20,906 bases of DNA from Nitrospirae bacterium UBA4572 (GTDB lineage: Bacteria > Nitrospirota > Leptospirillia > Leptospirillales > Leptospirillaceae). The stretch is taken from contig DGKK01000043.1 in the NCBI GenBank assembly GCA_002387725.1, positions 12,428-33,333 on the forward strand. Direction: 5' to 3'. The notes under the pieces were generated by a model. It ran no database searches, was not told the DNA's origin, and saw only the letters and a program-made list of their open reading frames with translations. Below, one piece after another: positions 8,801 to 15,396 of the stretch; the first letter of the stretch is position 1, and each line of letters opens with the position of its first letter. The position numbers were made by a program, and so were the translations under genes.

Positions 8801-9077
8801 GGGAAAGACGCGCCTGAGGCCGGTTCTGATGACGAGCATCGCAACCATTACCGGTCTTTTGCCAATGGCGATCGGCCTGGAGGTGGGGAGCTCGAACAGC
8901 ATGCCGCTCGCTCGGGCAGTCATCGGTGGGTTGAGCTTTTCGACCGTCTTTACCCTGGTGCTGATCCCCCTCGTCTATGCTTCGCTCCACACCTGGCGGA
9001 ATCGGCGCAAAAAAAATGGCACGGCCTTTCCCACCCCGGAGGAATGGGAAAGTGTCGTGCCGGCAAAAAATGACTGA
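5862..9077 (+). CDS. RND-family efflux pump inner-membrane subunit (AcrB/HAE-like)
   Basis: A 1071-residue proton-driven transporter of the usual length for this superfamily. It has a first membrane helix at about 12-31, two large periplasmic loops and two groups of helices. The proton-relay aspartates are D406 and D407 in GRLVDDSIVELENI. The position matching the conserved Lys of AcrB helix 10 is Ser (S953, in GIAVSNGVLLVDY); many pumps outside the classic AcrB group also lack this Lys. The absence of metal-efflux (CusA-type) hallmarks points to organic substrates, but this is inference. It lies 27 bp after the adaptor gene. Its last about 20 codons contain a hairpin that acts as a terminator on the opposite strand. 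The stop is 15 bp from the stop of the convergent LysR gene. Confidence 0.95.
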   Translation: MWLTRIALKNPIAVFMASLLLVLVGSQSISKLPIDLFPNLAVPVLIVGTLYPGASPVDVERSVTYPLEKTLATIDDVSHIQSQSRMGVSSIQVWFNWGKDLNGGLVQAVQKISQIQNQLPPGIQQPFILKFDIANIPVVSLTVSDPKMNQIQLYDLAYNTIEPQLEQLPNVSQATVNGGKVRQININVDPRELFARNLSMIQVVNAINLANLILPSGDIKIGSKDYNLFTNTQISHDLVDVLRNVPVSTQAAPDGRTVPIFVKDVARVEDSAETQTNVVRVNGENAVYLAVNKQPGSNTVAVVDAVRKAIPHLRGIPPGVHLDTFFDQSTYIRQSIKGLYHESVQGAVLAVIVILLFLGSLRATFIIGVAIPLSALVALIFLYFTHETLNIFTFGGLALGIGRLVDDSIVELENIYRHFSIREESRPVALLTAAREVAMPILASTITTVIVFFPIVFMQGIARLLFTPMALTITFALFASFFVSRTVTPLLCYRFLKGGGTSQDAEMGGGIRRFFSAVEQAYENLLVYSLRHRKKVYVSLALLFFLTLPLLKGIGTEFFPAPDESQFTINIQEPPGTRIEITTQTAKEIEDLVRKTLPPGEIRLIASNIGLRSTAGRGTNGAASVFTSNTGPDTGFVQVNLVDPEKRSENSDQAMERVRKAVAGRFPGVGIYFMPGGLIERIINFGYQGIINLEVYGYDLKTGEDLAYRLARGMEKIPGVGDIQVLPNDFHYPSYNVKIDRVKARLLGLSVSDIASTVLWSFVGNENNPSIYTDPKTGNEYNIVVQFDRPFRHSLEDLENVFLTTPSGSPVLLRNIATIEKGTSPNEIDRKYMTRLITITANPVNRPLGAIAKDLQKMVANTPLPDGFSITMAGQIAEQKGTFLSLGLALLSSLFLVYMVLSIQFRSFLDPFIIMFTVPLGLTGVIWMFFLTGTNFSSIAFMGVIVTGGIAVSNGVLLVDYTNRLIREKGKDLESAVVLGGKTRLRPVLMTSIATITGLLPMAIGLEVGSSNSMPLARAVIGGLSFSTVFTLVLIPLVYASLHTWRNRRKKNGTAFPTPEEWESVVPAKND
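9009..9061 (-). terminator. Intrinsic terminator for the LysR gene, nested in the RND 3' coding end
   Basis: On the minus strand a stem forms between 9061-9056/9052-9045 (GGCACG, CTTTCCCA) and 9033-9026/9023-9018 (TGGGAAAG, CGTGCC): 14 base pairs with a small internal bulge and an 11-base loop. It is followed by A and eight T residues (9017-9009). On the plus strand the hairpin is preceded, not followed, by the homopolymer, so termination is predicted only for leftward transcription. It lies 32 bases past the LysR stop. Confidence 0.75.
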
Positions 9078-9092
9078 GTCGGCCGAATGGGT

Positions 9093-10031
9093 CTATTTTT
9101 TCTCTTTGAGGGGCGACTCCGACCAATGGGAGGCGAGGATCTGAAGGGCCACCTGCTTTGTCGTGAGGTGGAGGGAGTCGGTATCGTCGAGCGAGTAGGC
9201 CGACAGGGTACAGTCGAACGAGACATCTTCGATCGAAAGACCGATGAGTTCCCCGCTTTCGATCTCCTTTCGAAAGATGCTGTTGGGGAAGATGCCGACA
9301 CCGAATCCGGAAAGAAGGGCTTTCCGAAGGAGCTCCACATCTCCCGTGTCGATGCCGAGCTTGGTTTTCAGTCCGAGCTTGGCGAGACGCTCCTCGATGG
9401 GACGGCGGATCAGGCTCTCCTGGGGGGGGAGAAGGACGGGGAAGTTTTCGAGGATCCGAATGTCCCGATGCCAGCGGTCCTTCGGAAGTCCGGGGGAGCC
9501 GAGGACGAGGGTCTTTGCGCTGTCGACCGTCACTTCGCGGAATCGGGAGGGGGCAGAGAAGGGGGAGGGGTCTTCTGTCAGCCGGTAGAACATGACGATG
9601 TCCGCGTGTCCCCCTTCAAGTTCGCTGATCAGGGTCGCCTCATGGGTATGAAAGGATTTGACGGGAATCCTTTTCTGGAAGGTTCCGTGCAGATAGTGCT
9701 GGAGAAATTTTTCCCTGTTGGGAGGCACGCCGAATCCTGTTCCGATGCGAAGGGGGTCCGTTTTGGTCATCGGGGTGAAGGAATGGAGGAGTGTCTCCGA
9801 GCGATTGACCCGTGCTATGATTTCCAGAGCGAGATCCCGGAAGAGAAATCCTGCCTGGCTCAGATAGACCCGGCGGCCGATCCGGTTGAAGAGGCTCACC
9901 CCCAGCTCCCTTTCCAGAAGCTGGATCTGGGTGCTGACGGCCGGCTGGGTGACGGACAGGCTTCGGGCGGCCTTGGTAAAGTTCAGGGAATCGCTGACGA
10001 CGAGAAAGGTCTGGATCTGGGACAGGGTCAT
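9093..10031 (-). CDS. LysR-family transcriptional regulator
   Basis: 312 residues, the normal size for the family. The N-terminal winged helix-turn-helix occupies about 1-60 (MTLSQIQTFLVVSDSLNFTKAAR, then TQPAVSTQIQLLERELG and LFNR), followed by a linker helix and an effector-binding domain starting about residue 92 (LRIGTGFGV). An AGGAT ribosome site lies eight to ten bases before the ATG. It is divergent from the second TolC/ABC operon with a shared 130-170 bp promoter region, the classic arrangement for a LysR activator and its target, and tail-to-tail with the RND operon. The ligand is unknown. Confidence 0.93.
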   Translation of the reverse strand: MTLSQIQTFLVVSDSLNFTKAARSLSVTQPAVSTQIQLLERELGVSLFNRIGRRVYLSQAGFLFRDLALEIIARVNRSETLLHSFTPMTKTDPLRIGTGFGVPPNREKFLQHYLHGTFQKRIPVKSFHTHEATLISELEGGHADIVMFYRLTEDPSPFSAPSRFREVTVDSAKTLVLGSPGLPKDRWHRDIRILENFPVLLPPQESLIRRPIEERLAKLGLKTKLGIDTGDVELLRKALLSGFGVGIFPNSIFRKEIESGELIGLSIEDVSFDCTLSAYSLDDTDSLHLTTKQVALQILASHWSESPLKEKK

Positions 10032-10046
10032 TATTTTTTATCCTTT

Positions 10047-10072
10047 GGTAGTTCCGTTTACCGAAAATTCGG
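10047..10072. promoter_or_regulatory. Dyad-rich candidate LysR binding region
   Basis: Two inverted repeats lie side by side: GGTA-8-TACC (10047-10062) and CCGAA-AA-TTCGG (10061-10072). If the plus-strand operon uses TATACA at 10125-10130 as -10, these are centred about 70-83 bases before its start, near where LysR proteins usually bind. They also lie inside the regulator's own leader. A strict T-N11-A dyad was not found, so this is a candidate only. Confidence 0.35.
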
Positions 10073-10122
10073 GGACGCTAAGGTTTATTGAGGTGCCGGG
10101 AGCCGGAATGTTCATTTTTTCG

Positions 10123-10152
10123 ATTATACATTCTTTTCCTGACAGGCTTCAA
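10123..10152 (-). promoter_or_regulatory. Promoter of the LysR regulator
   Basis: On the minus strand TTGAAG (10152-10147) and a perfect TATAAT (10128-10123) are 18 bases apart. Transcription would start near 10116, giving a leader of about 85 nt that contains the dyads at 10047-10072. Confidence 0.55.
10125..10130 (+). promoter_or_regulatory. Possible -10 element of the TolC/ABC operon
   Basis: TATACA on the plus strand overlaps the LysR promoter's TATAAT on the other strand. No good -35 is present at 16-18 bases, which would fit a promoter that needs an activator. Confidence 0.3.
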
Positions 10153-10206
10153 TAACCTTTTGTTTTGATGGTTGATTGTCTGGAATCGGATAGGAGAGAG
10201 ATCCTG

Positions 10207-11613
10207 TTGCGCACCTGCTTCCGACCGATTTTTCTGTTCTCCCTGTCAGCACTATTGTTTTGTTTTTATTCAAAAAACCCTCCCCCTTCCAATGCCGACT
10301 CCCAACCCTCCACCCTCCCTGCACCCCCGGCAGAAACCTCCGCGGTGGGCAAGCCCTTTGAGCTGACCCTTCGCTCCGCCCTGGAAATCGCCCTCCGCTC
10401 CTATCCGGGAATCGGAGCGGCCCAGCAGGGGGTCCTGGCCTCGAAGGCCGGAATCGGAGTGGCCCAGAGCCAGTATTATCCGACACTCACCGGGTCGACG
10501 ACCTATACCCGGGAGACGGGAAACTTCGGCCCTCAGCCGGGATTCCCCTTCACCATTCCCGAGTCCCCCGTCTCCTTCGACTTTTATCAGGCCCAGCTGA
10601 CCTTGTCGGAAACGCTCTTCTCCTTTGGACGGCGACGCTCCCAGGTCAGCCAGAACCGTCATCTCTACAAGGCCGCCCGAAGCCAGCACCGCAGGACGCT
10701 TCAGGACACGGTCCTGAACGTCGAGAAGGCCTTTTTCCTGGTCCTGAAGGATCAGAACCTTGTAGAGGTCGATGACCTCACCATCGACGACTACCGCCTT
10801 CAGGAGGAGGTGGCCCGAATCCGCTACAAGGACGGGGTGGCCACCTCCTATGACGTCCTGAATGCCCGGGTCAACCTCTCGAATGCCCGTCTTGCGCGGG
10901 TGACCGACAAGAATCAGGAGAGGATCGACCGCCTGAACCTCGACCGCGCCATGGGAGTGGTGGCCCACGGATCCTACCGTGTCGTGGCTCCTTCCCCTAT
11001 AAGCTCTCTCGATCTCAACCCGGACCGGGCGGTCTCCCGGGCCCTCTCCCTGCGGCCGGATCTTCAGACGCTGACGGAGCAGGCTCTGGCCCAGAAGCAG
11101 GTGGTCAAGTTCAACCAGGCCCAATTTTTTCCGACCGTCCAGACAGTCGGGGCCTACAGCCTCGACAGCGAGTTCTTTCCCCTGGTCTACAACTGGTCGG
11201 TGGGGACGACCCTGACCGTGCCGATCTTCAACGGATTCCAGTTCGTCCACCAGACCCAGCAGGCCCGGGCCCAGATGCGTCAGATGCTTTTTCAGAGGGA
11301 GGATCTCCGGCAACAGACCATTGTCGAAGTCCGTTCGGATATCCTGAACATCCGGACCTACCGGCAGAAGGTGGCGGCCGACACGGAGATTGTCGACCAG
11401 GCCCGGCAGAATCTCTACCTTGCGGAAAATCAGTTTCGTGTGGGGACAGGGACGTCGGTCGCCGTTACCCAGGCCGAAAGGGATCTGGCGAGCGCCCGGG
11501 CCAACCTGGTGAGGGACCGGGCGGATCTCTCGATCGCCGTGGCCCAGCTTCGCCATGATCAGGGGGTGAACCTTGACCCCGTGACCCACCAGATCCCCAA
11601 GGATCTCCCATGA
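10207..11613 (+). CDS. TolC-family outer-membrane channel (ABC operon)
   Basis: About 468 residues: short basic start, hydrophobic signal (IFLFSLSALLFCF), Pro-rich linker, then two outer-membrane factor repeats. It shares with the channel at 3265 the stretches YDVLNARVNLSNARL, YNWSVGTTLTVPIFNGF and FRVGTGTSVAVTQAERDLASARA, so the two are paralogues. The start is chosen at TTG 10207 because AGGAG at 10192-10196 is ten bases upstream; in-frame TTG 10165 and ATG 10168 have no ribosome site and would add 13-14 residues before the signal. It would give the outer-membrane exit for the ABC transporter encoded three genes later. Its stop overlaps the next start (ATGA). Confidence 0.9.
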   Translation: MRTCFRPIFLFSLSALLFCFYSKNPPPSNADSQPSTLPAPPAETSAVGKPFELTLRSALEIALRSYPGIGAAQQGVLASKAGIGVAQSQYYPTLTGSTTYTRETGNFGPQPGFPFTIPESPVSFDFYQAQLTLSETLFSFGRRRSQVSQNRHLYKAARSQHRRTLQDTVLNVEKAFFLVLKDQNLVEVDDLTIDDYRLQEEVARIRYKDGVATSYDVLNARVNLSNARLARVTDKNQERIDRLNLDRAMGVVAHGSYRVVAPSPISSLDLNPDRAVSRALSLRPDLQTLTEQALAQKQVVKFNQAQFFPTVQTVGAYSLDSEFFPLVYNWSVGTTLTVPIFNGFQFVHQTQQARAQMRQMLFQREDLRQQTIVEVRSDILNIRTYRQKVAADTEIVDQARQNLYLAENQFRVGTGTSVAVTQAERDLASARANLVRDRADLSIAVAQLRHDQGVNLDPVTHQIPKDLP

Positions 11614-12377
11614 GATCCCGTGCCGTGCCCTCTCTTTTTTGGGGAGCGATCATTCTCCTGCTGCTCCTTGCGGCCCCCGCACGGGAGGTGGCCCTTGCGG
11701 ATGAGGGAGCGACGATGCCCGTGCCCTCCTCTCCCGGGCTTCCCAAGGTGACCGGGACGGCAGGAGGATCCTCCACGCAACGCTGGTCCGTCGCCCCGAC
11801 CTATTCCTTCTATATGTTGCCGGGCGGGGGGCTTTCCCGTTATCTTGATCAGGGAATGGGGGTCGGGGGCGAGCTTTCCTATCGCCTGGGAGATCTTCCC
11901 CCCGAGGGCCATCCGGAGAGCCTTCTCTCCCATTTCCGGCTCCTGGGGGACATCTCCTATTTTCAGATGACCCCCGGTCCCAACCTGGCCCCTCCCTCGA
12001 CGGGGGGCTTCTTCAATTCCTCCTCCCCCACCTCGATCCCCCCCATTCCGGGGTCGGCCTCGGTGACGGGATTTGTCCTGCGGGCCGGGATCGCCTACGA
12101 TATCTTCGGGATGATCCCCGACTCCCTCGGCATCCACCGCATTCTTGTTCCCTATGTGCGACTCGATGTGGGGGGAGCGGATTTTGCCGTGTCGAATGTC
12201 CCGAAGATTTCGGGACACCCTTATGGGGAGGTCCTCGATGTCGGTGCGGGGTTGTCCCTCTCCATCCCGGGATACCCGCTGGGCGTCTTCGGGGAGGCCG
12301 ATCCGACGCTCTTTGATTTTTCAAACAATGTCATGACCATCTTGCCGCTTGTCGCCGGCATTATGGTAAGGTTCTGA
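11610..12377 (+). CDS. Second small outer-membrane beta-barrel-like protein
   Basis: 255 residues, no family recognised. A clear signal peptide covers residues 1-30 (hydrophobic AIILLLLLAAP, cut near ALA-DEG). The mature part is Gly/aromatic-rich with repeated alternating hydrophobic strands (GVGGELSYRLG, FRLLGDISYFQM, FVLRAGIAYDI, ILVPYVRLDVG, LDVGAGLSLSI) and ends in IMVRF, a C-terminal Phe as expected for barrel insertion. It is translationally coupled to the TolC gene by an ATGA overlap. The resemblance in layout to the barrel at 2455, and the same pairing with a TolC-family gene, suggest an accessory role at the outer membrane; this is inference. There is a 40-bp gap to the next gene, with a small CCTCC/GGAGG hairpin at about 12382-12396. 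Confidence 0.75.
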   Translation: MRSRAVPSLFWGAIILLLLLAAPAREVALADEGATMPVPSSPGLPKVTGTAGGSSTQRWSVAPTYSFYMLPGGGLSRYLDQGMGVGGELSYRLGDLPPEGHPESLLSHFRLLGDISYFQMTPGPNLAPPSTGGFFNSSSPTSIPPIPGSASVTGFVLRAGIAYDIFGMIPDSLGIHRILVPYVRLDVGGADFAVSNVPKISGHPYGEVLDVGAGLSLSIPGYPLGVFGEADPTLFDFSNNVMTILPLVAGIMVRF

Positions 12378-12417
12378 CAACACCTCCGATGGGGAGGACA
12401 CACTCTGGAGAGATTTC

Positions 12418-13029
12418 ATGAGCGAGAGTCCAAAGGACAAAAGTGGCGCCAACGACAATAAGCTTCGTCTTCCCAAGAGCTTCATCATTCTCGGGGGAGG
12501 CTCCATCCTTGTCATGGCGGCGGGTGTTGTCTATACGATATTTTTCTATCTCTCACTGCCGAACCACCGGGATCTCGACAAGGCGGGGCAGGCCGTTCGC
12601 CATGTCCCGCTCCCGGTTCCCCCCAACAGCTTCTTCCCCACGGGAAAGGGTCCGAAGGTCGACAGCTTCGCCTCCAAGGACTTTCTTCTGAGGGTGGCCG
12701 CCCTCAAAAAGACCCTGACCGGCTTCGACGTCACCATGGAGCTCGTCGCCCGATCGAACGGAACCGAGGGGGAGGGACTCTCTCTGGCCGTGGCCGGGAC
12801 GCCACGCTGGGTCGACTCGGGAAGAAACTCCGGGGAGGGAGAGGCCAACCTTTCCACCGGGACCCTCTTCAAGACGGGAGTTCCGGGAGAGTTCACGATC
12901 CATTTTTCCCGGATGCCGAAGGCCCCGGTCTTCGATATCTACCTGGGTCTCGTCGGGACCCGCGGGATCAAGGGAGACCGTTTCCTGACGCACTTCAGGA
13001 ACATCCCGACCCCCCGGGCGACCTCCTGA
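12418..13029 (+). CDS. Unrecognised single-span inner-membrane protein with periplasmic domain
   Basis: 203 residues; I do not recognise a family. A short charged cytoplasmic start (1-19) is followed by one membrane span (about 21-46, FIILGGGSILVMAAGVVYTI). The remaining 155 residues are periplasmic by the positive-inside rule: a Pro-rich linker, then a beta-rich, possibly immunoglobulin-like region (DVTMELVARS, LSLAVAG, GEFTIHFSR, FDIYLGLVG). It has no lipoyl motifs or long helical hairpin, so it is not a standard HlyD adaptor. A GGAG ribosome site lies eight bases before the ATG. Its stop shares one base with the ABC ATPase start (TGATG), so it is made together with the transporter and may link pump, barrel and channel. 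Confidence 0.8.
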   Translation: MSESPKDKSGANDNKLRLPKSFIILGGGSILVMAAGVVYTIFFYLSLPNHRDLDKAGQAVRHVPLPVPPNSFFPTGKGPKVDSFASKDFLLRVAALKKTLTGFDVTMELVARSNGTEGEGLSLAVAGTPRWVDSGRNSGEGEANLSTGTLFKTGVPGEFTIHFSRMPKAPVFDIYLGLVGTRGIKGDRFLTHFRNIPTPRATS

Positions 13030-13775
13030 TGCACCATGTCCTCGTCACGGAGAAGGTGACGAAATGCTATCTTCCCGGCCAACCTCCGGCAGTCAAGGAA
13101 GTTGATCTGACTCTGGGGCAGGGGGAGATTCTCAGCATCGTGGGACCCAATGGAGCGGGAAAATCGACACTGGTTCAGATGATGCTCGGACTTCTTCTTC
13201 CCGATTCGGGAATGGTCCGTCTCTTCGGCCATGATGTATCCAAGGAGCGCCGCCGGATCGCCCACCGGATCAACTATGCCTCCACCGATCTCAGCCTTCC
13301 CTATTCTCTGACGGTGAGGGAGAATCTCCTGACCTATGCCCTCATCTACAATATGAAGAATCCGAGAGAGAGGGTCGCCCGTCTTTTGTCCACACTCGGT
13401 CTCGAGTCCTTTGCCGAGCGCAAGGTCGGGGCCCTGTCCACCGGGCAGGTGGCCCGCATGGGAATCGCCAAGGCCCTCGTCAACGATCCGGAGATCCTCT
13501 TCCTCGACGAGCCGACGGCGACGCTGGACCCCGAAGTCTCCGGGCAACTCCGCCACCTTCTTGGAACGATGGTGCGGGAGAGGGGAATGGCTCTTCTCTA
13601 TACCTCCCACAACATGCGAGAGGTGGAGCGCTTCTCGGACCGGATCGTCCTGATGAGGGCGGGGGAGATCGCGGCCGAGGGAACCGCCGCCGACCTCATG
13701 CAAAGGTACGGGACAGAAGATCTCGAGGAGCTTTTCCTGCTCCTGGCCGGACGAGAGGAGGTAGCGGTTGAGTGA
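13029..13775 (+). CDS. ABC transporter ATP-binding protein (ABC-2 exporter type)
   Basis: 248 residues forming one nucleotide-binding domain on the cytoplasmic face. Walker A is GPNGAGKST (39-47), signature LSTGQ (136-140, where LSGGQ is usual), Walker B ILFLDEP (156-162), D-loop ATLDP and switch His194 in TSHN. The Q-loop position, normally Gln, appears to be Thr86 in INYASTDLSLPYSLTVREN; some ABC-2 partners differ here too. It is translationally coupled to the upstream membrane protein (one-base overlap) and to the permease downstream (eight-base overlap). It energises export of an unknown substrate through the next gene's product. Confidence 0.95.
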   Translation: MHHVLVTEKVTKCYLPGQPPAVKEVDLTLGQGEILSIVGPNGAGKSTLVQMMLGLLLPDSGMVRLFGHDVSKERRRIAHRINYASTDLSLPYSLTVRENLLTYALIYNMKNPRERVARLLSTLGLESFAERKVGALSTGQVARMGIAKALVNDPEILFLDEPTATLDPEVSGQLRHLLGTMVRERGMALLYTSHNMREVERFSDRIVLMRAGEIAAEGTAADLMQRYGTEDLEELFLLLAGREEVAVE

Positions 13776-14589
13776 CTCTCCGCCTCCTGTCTCCCTCTTT
13801 GCCTGGAGACCTCTCTTGGGCATCCTCTACCGGCAGGTTGTCCTCTATCGGCGCTCCCTTCCCCGATGGATGGAGATCTTCTACTGGCCGCTTCTGGATC
13901 TCCTTGTCTGGGGATTTTTGACCCTTTACCTCAAGAAAATTCCCTCGTTTCTTCCCTCGGCGGTGGTCTCCCTGCTGGGAGCCCTCCTTCTCTGGGACAT
14001 GCTCTATCGGGCCCAACAGGGGATTTCCGTCATGTTTCTCGAAGAAATCTGGTCCCGAAACCTGATTCACCTTCTGGTGGCTCCGGTGACTCCCTACCAT
14101 ATTGTTTTTGGGGCGATCCTCTCGAGCTTCGGCAAGGTCCTTCTCTCCTCTGCCGTGGCGGCCACTTTGGCCTATTTTCTTTTTTCCTTCAAGATCTTTT
14201 CCTTGGGACTCGATCTAATTTTCTTCGTTGGGGCCCTCCTGGCCATGGGGTGGGCGCTTGGCATCATGACGACCGCCGTCATCCTTCGCTTTGGCCAGGA
14301 GGCGGAGGTTCTGGCCTGGGGGGTCATCTTTCTCTTCCAGCCTTTTTCGGCGGTCTTCAACCCCGTGGGGGTCCTGCCCCCTCTTGCCGCGGCGATCTCC
14401 CGGGTAGTCCCGGCCTCCTACGTCTTCGAAGGGATGCGCTCCCTCCTGACGGGAGGGACGCTTCCTGTCCGGGATCTTCTGATGGCCTATCTTCTCGATG
14501 GGGTCTACATGGCCGGAGCGATCTTCCTCTACTCCCGGGTCATCGCCCGGGCGCGCAGAAGGGGATTTCACCTGAAACTGGGCTCGTGA
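13768..14589 (+). CDS. ABC-2 type transporter permease
   Basis: 273 residues with about six hydrophobic spans, an amphipathic N-terminus (LLGILYRQVVLYRRSLPRWMEIFYWPLLDLLVWGF) and the ABC-2 family pattern near the end, where NPVGVLPPLAAAISRVVPASYVFEGMR matches the conserved stretch before the last helix. Such permeases work as dimers and export lipids, glycans or drugs. The start is TTG 13768, set by a strong AGGAGGT at 13756-13762, and overlaps the ATPase gene by eight bases. It is the last transporter gene of the operon; a flavoprotein gene follows after 40 bp. Confidence 0.93.
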   Translation: MSDSPPPVSLFAWRPLLGILYRQVVLYRRSLPRWMEIFYWPLLDLLVWGFLTLYLKKIPSFLPSAVVSLLGALLLWDMLYRAQQGISVMFLEEIWSRNLIHLLVAPVTPYHIVFGAILSSFGKVLLSSAVAATLAYFLFSFKIFSLGLDLIFFVGALLAMGWALGIMTTAVILRFGQEAEVLAWGVIFLFQPFSAVFNPVGVLPPLAAAISRVVPASYVFEGMRSLLTGGTLPVRDLLMAYLLDGVYMAGAIFLYSRVIARARRRGFHLKLGS

Positions 14590-14629
14590 GCCTTGCTTGT
14601 TGGGGATATTCTTTTGAAAGGACTTTTTA

Positions 14630-15364
14630 ATGGCTAAGAAACCTGTTGTCATGGGAACGCTTGCAGAGGTTCTTCCGGAGACTCCCCGGGTCTCGACCTT
14701 TGTGGTCAGACTTCCCGAAGAGGCAGAGTTCTCCTTTGTATCCGGTCAGTTCGCCATGCTCTCCCTTCCTGATTTCCTCAACGACAAGGGACGCCCGGTG
14801 CGTCGGGCCTACTCGATCGCCTCCTCTCCCCACGATCTGGCCCGGAAGACCCTTTCCTTTACCATTACCCGAAAAGGGGAGGGAGGGCTCTTCTCCAACC
14901 GAATCCATGAGGCCAGGGCGGGAGATCCCGTGAGCGTGGAGGGGCCCTACGGGAGCTCCTTTGTCCTGGACCCCCAGGATCCTCGCCCCCATCTCTTCAT
15001 TGCCGCCGGCAGCGGGATTGCCCCCCTGCGATCGATGATCCGGACGCTTCTCTCGAAAGAGGCGCCGCCTCCGATCGAACTCCTCTACGGCTTTCGGGGG
15101 GAAGAGGACTTCATCTATGCCCAGGAGCTGACAGGTTATGAGAAGTCGGTCCCGAACTTTTCCCTTAAGACGGCCCACTCGCGGCCCTCATCCCATTGGA
15201 CTGGGCTTTCCGGAAGGGTTCCGGAGCTCCTTCCCAGGCTTTATCCCTCCTACAAGGGACAAGTCGTCTACATGTGCGGCCATCCGGAAATGGTGACACA
15301 AACGGTCGAATGGCTCGGGACGGCCGGTTTTCCGGAGGAAGCCGTGCGCAAGGAGCAGTGGTAA
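14630..15364 (+). CDS. Ferredoxin/flavodoxin-NADP(+) reductase-type flavoprotein
   Basis: 244 residues of the FNR superfamily. The FAD domain carries RRAYSIAS (58-65) and GPYG (105-108). The pyridine-nucleotide domain carries AAGSGIAPLRS (125-135) and CGHPEMV (216-222). The C-terminus ends in KEQW, an aromatic residue that in Fpr-type enzymes stacks on FAD. No 2Fe-2S domain is present, so electrons would pass to or from a separate ferredoxin. AAGGA lies eight bases before the ATG. It is 40 bp after the ABC permease, so it could be co-transcribed, though a functional link is not evident. Exact electron partner is unknown. Confidence 0.9.
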   Translation: MAKKPVVMGTLAEVLPETPRVSTFVVRLPEEAEFSFVSGQFAMLSLPDFLNDKGRPVRRAYSIASSPHDLARKTLSFTITRKGEGGLFSNRIHEARAGDPVSVEGPYGSSFVLDPQDPRPHLFIAAGSGIAPLRSMIRTLLSKEAPPPIELLYGFRGEEDFIYAQELTGYEKSVPNFSLKTAHSRPSSHWTGLSGRVPELLPRLYPSYKGQVVYMCGHPEMVTQTVEWLGTAGFPEEAVRKEQW

Positions 15365-15396
15365 TTTCCCCATTTCGGACAGGAGGCCTCACCCCC

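Noticed and set aside
6507..8990. 827-codon minus-strand open frame
   Set aside because: Antisense to the RND gene; composition dominated by Gly, Asp, His and Arg without membrane or domain features. It results from codon bias of the real gene.
9087..10091. 334-codon plus-strand open frame over the LysR gene
   Set aside because: The minus strand encodes a textbook LysR protein with promoter, ribosome site and terminator; the plus frame is its antisense.
10270..11589. 439-codon minus-strand open frame
   Set aside because: Shadow of the second TolC gene with no recognisable motif.
12418..13029. HlyD-type adaptor
   Set aside because: No lipoyl half-motifs and no helical hairpin; only a single span and a beta-rich region are visible.
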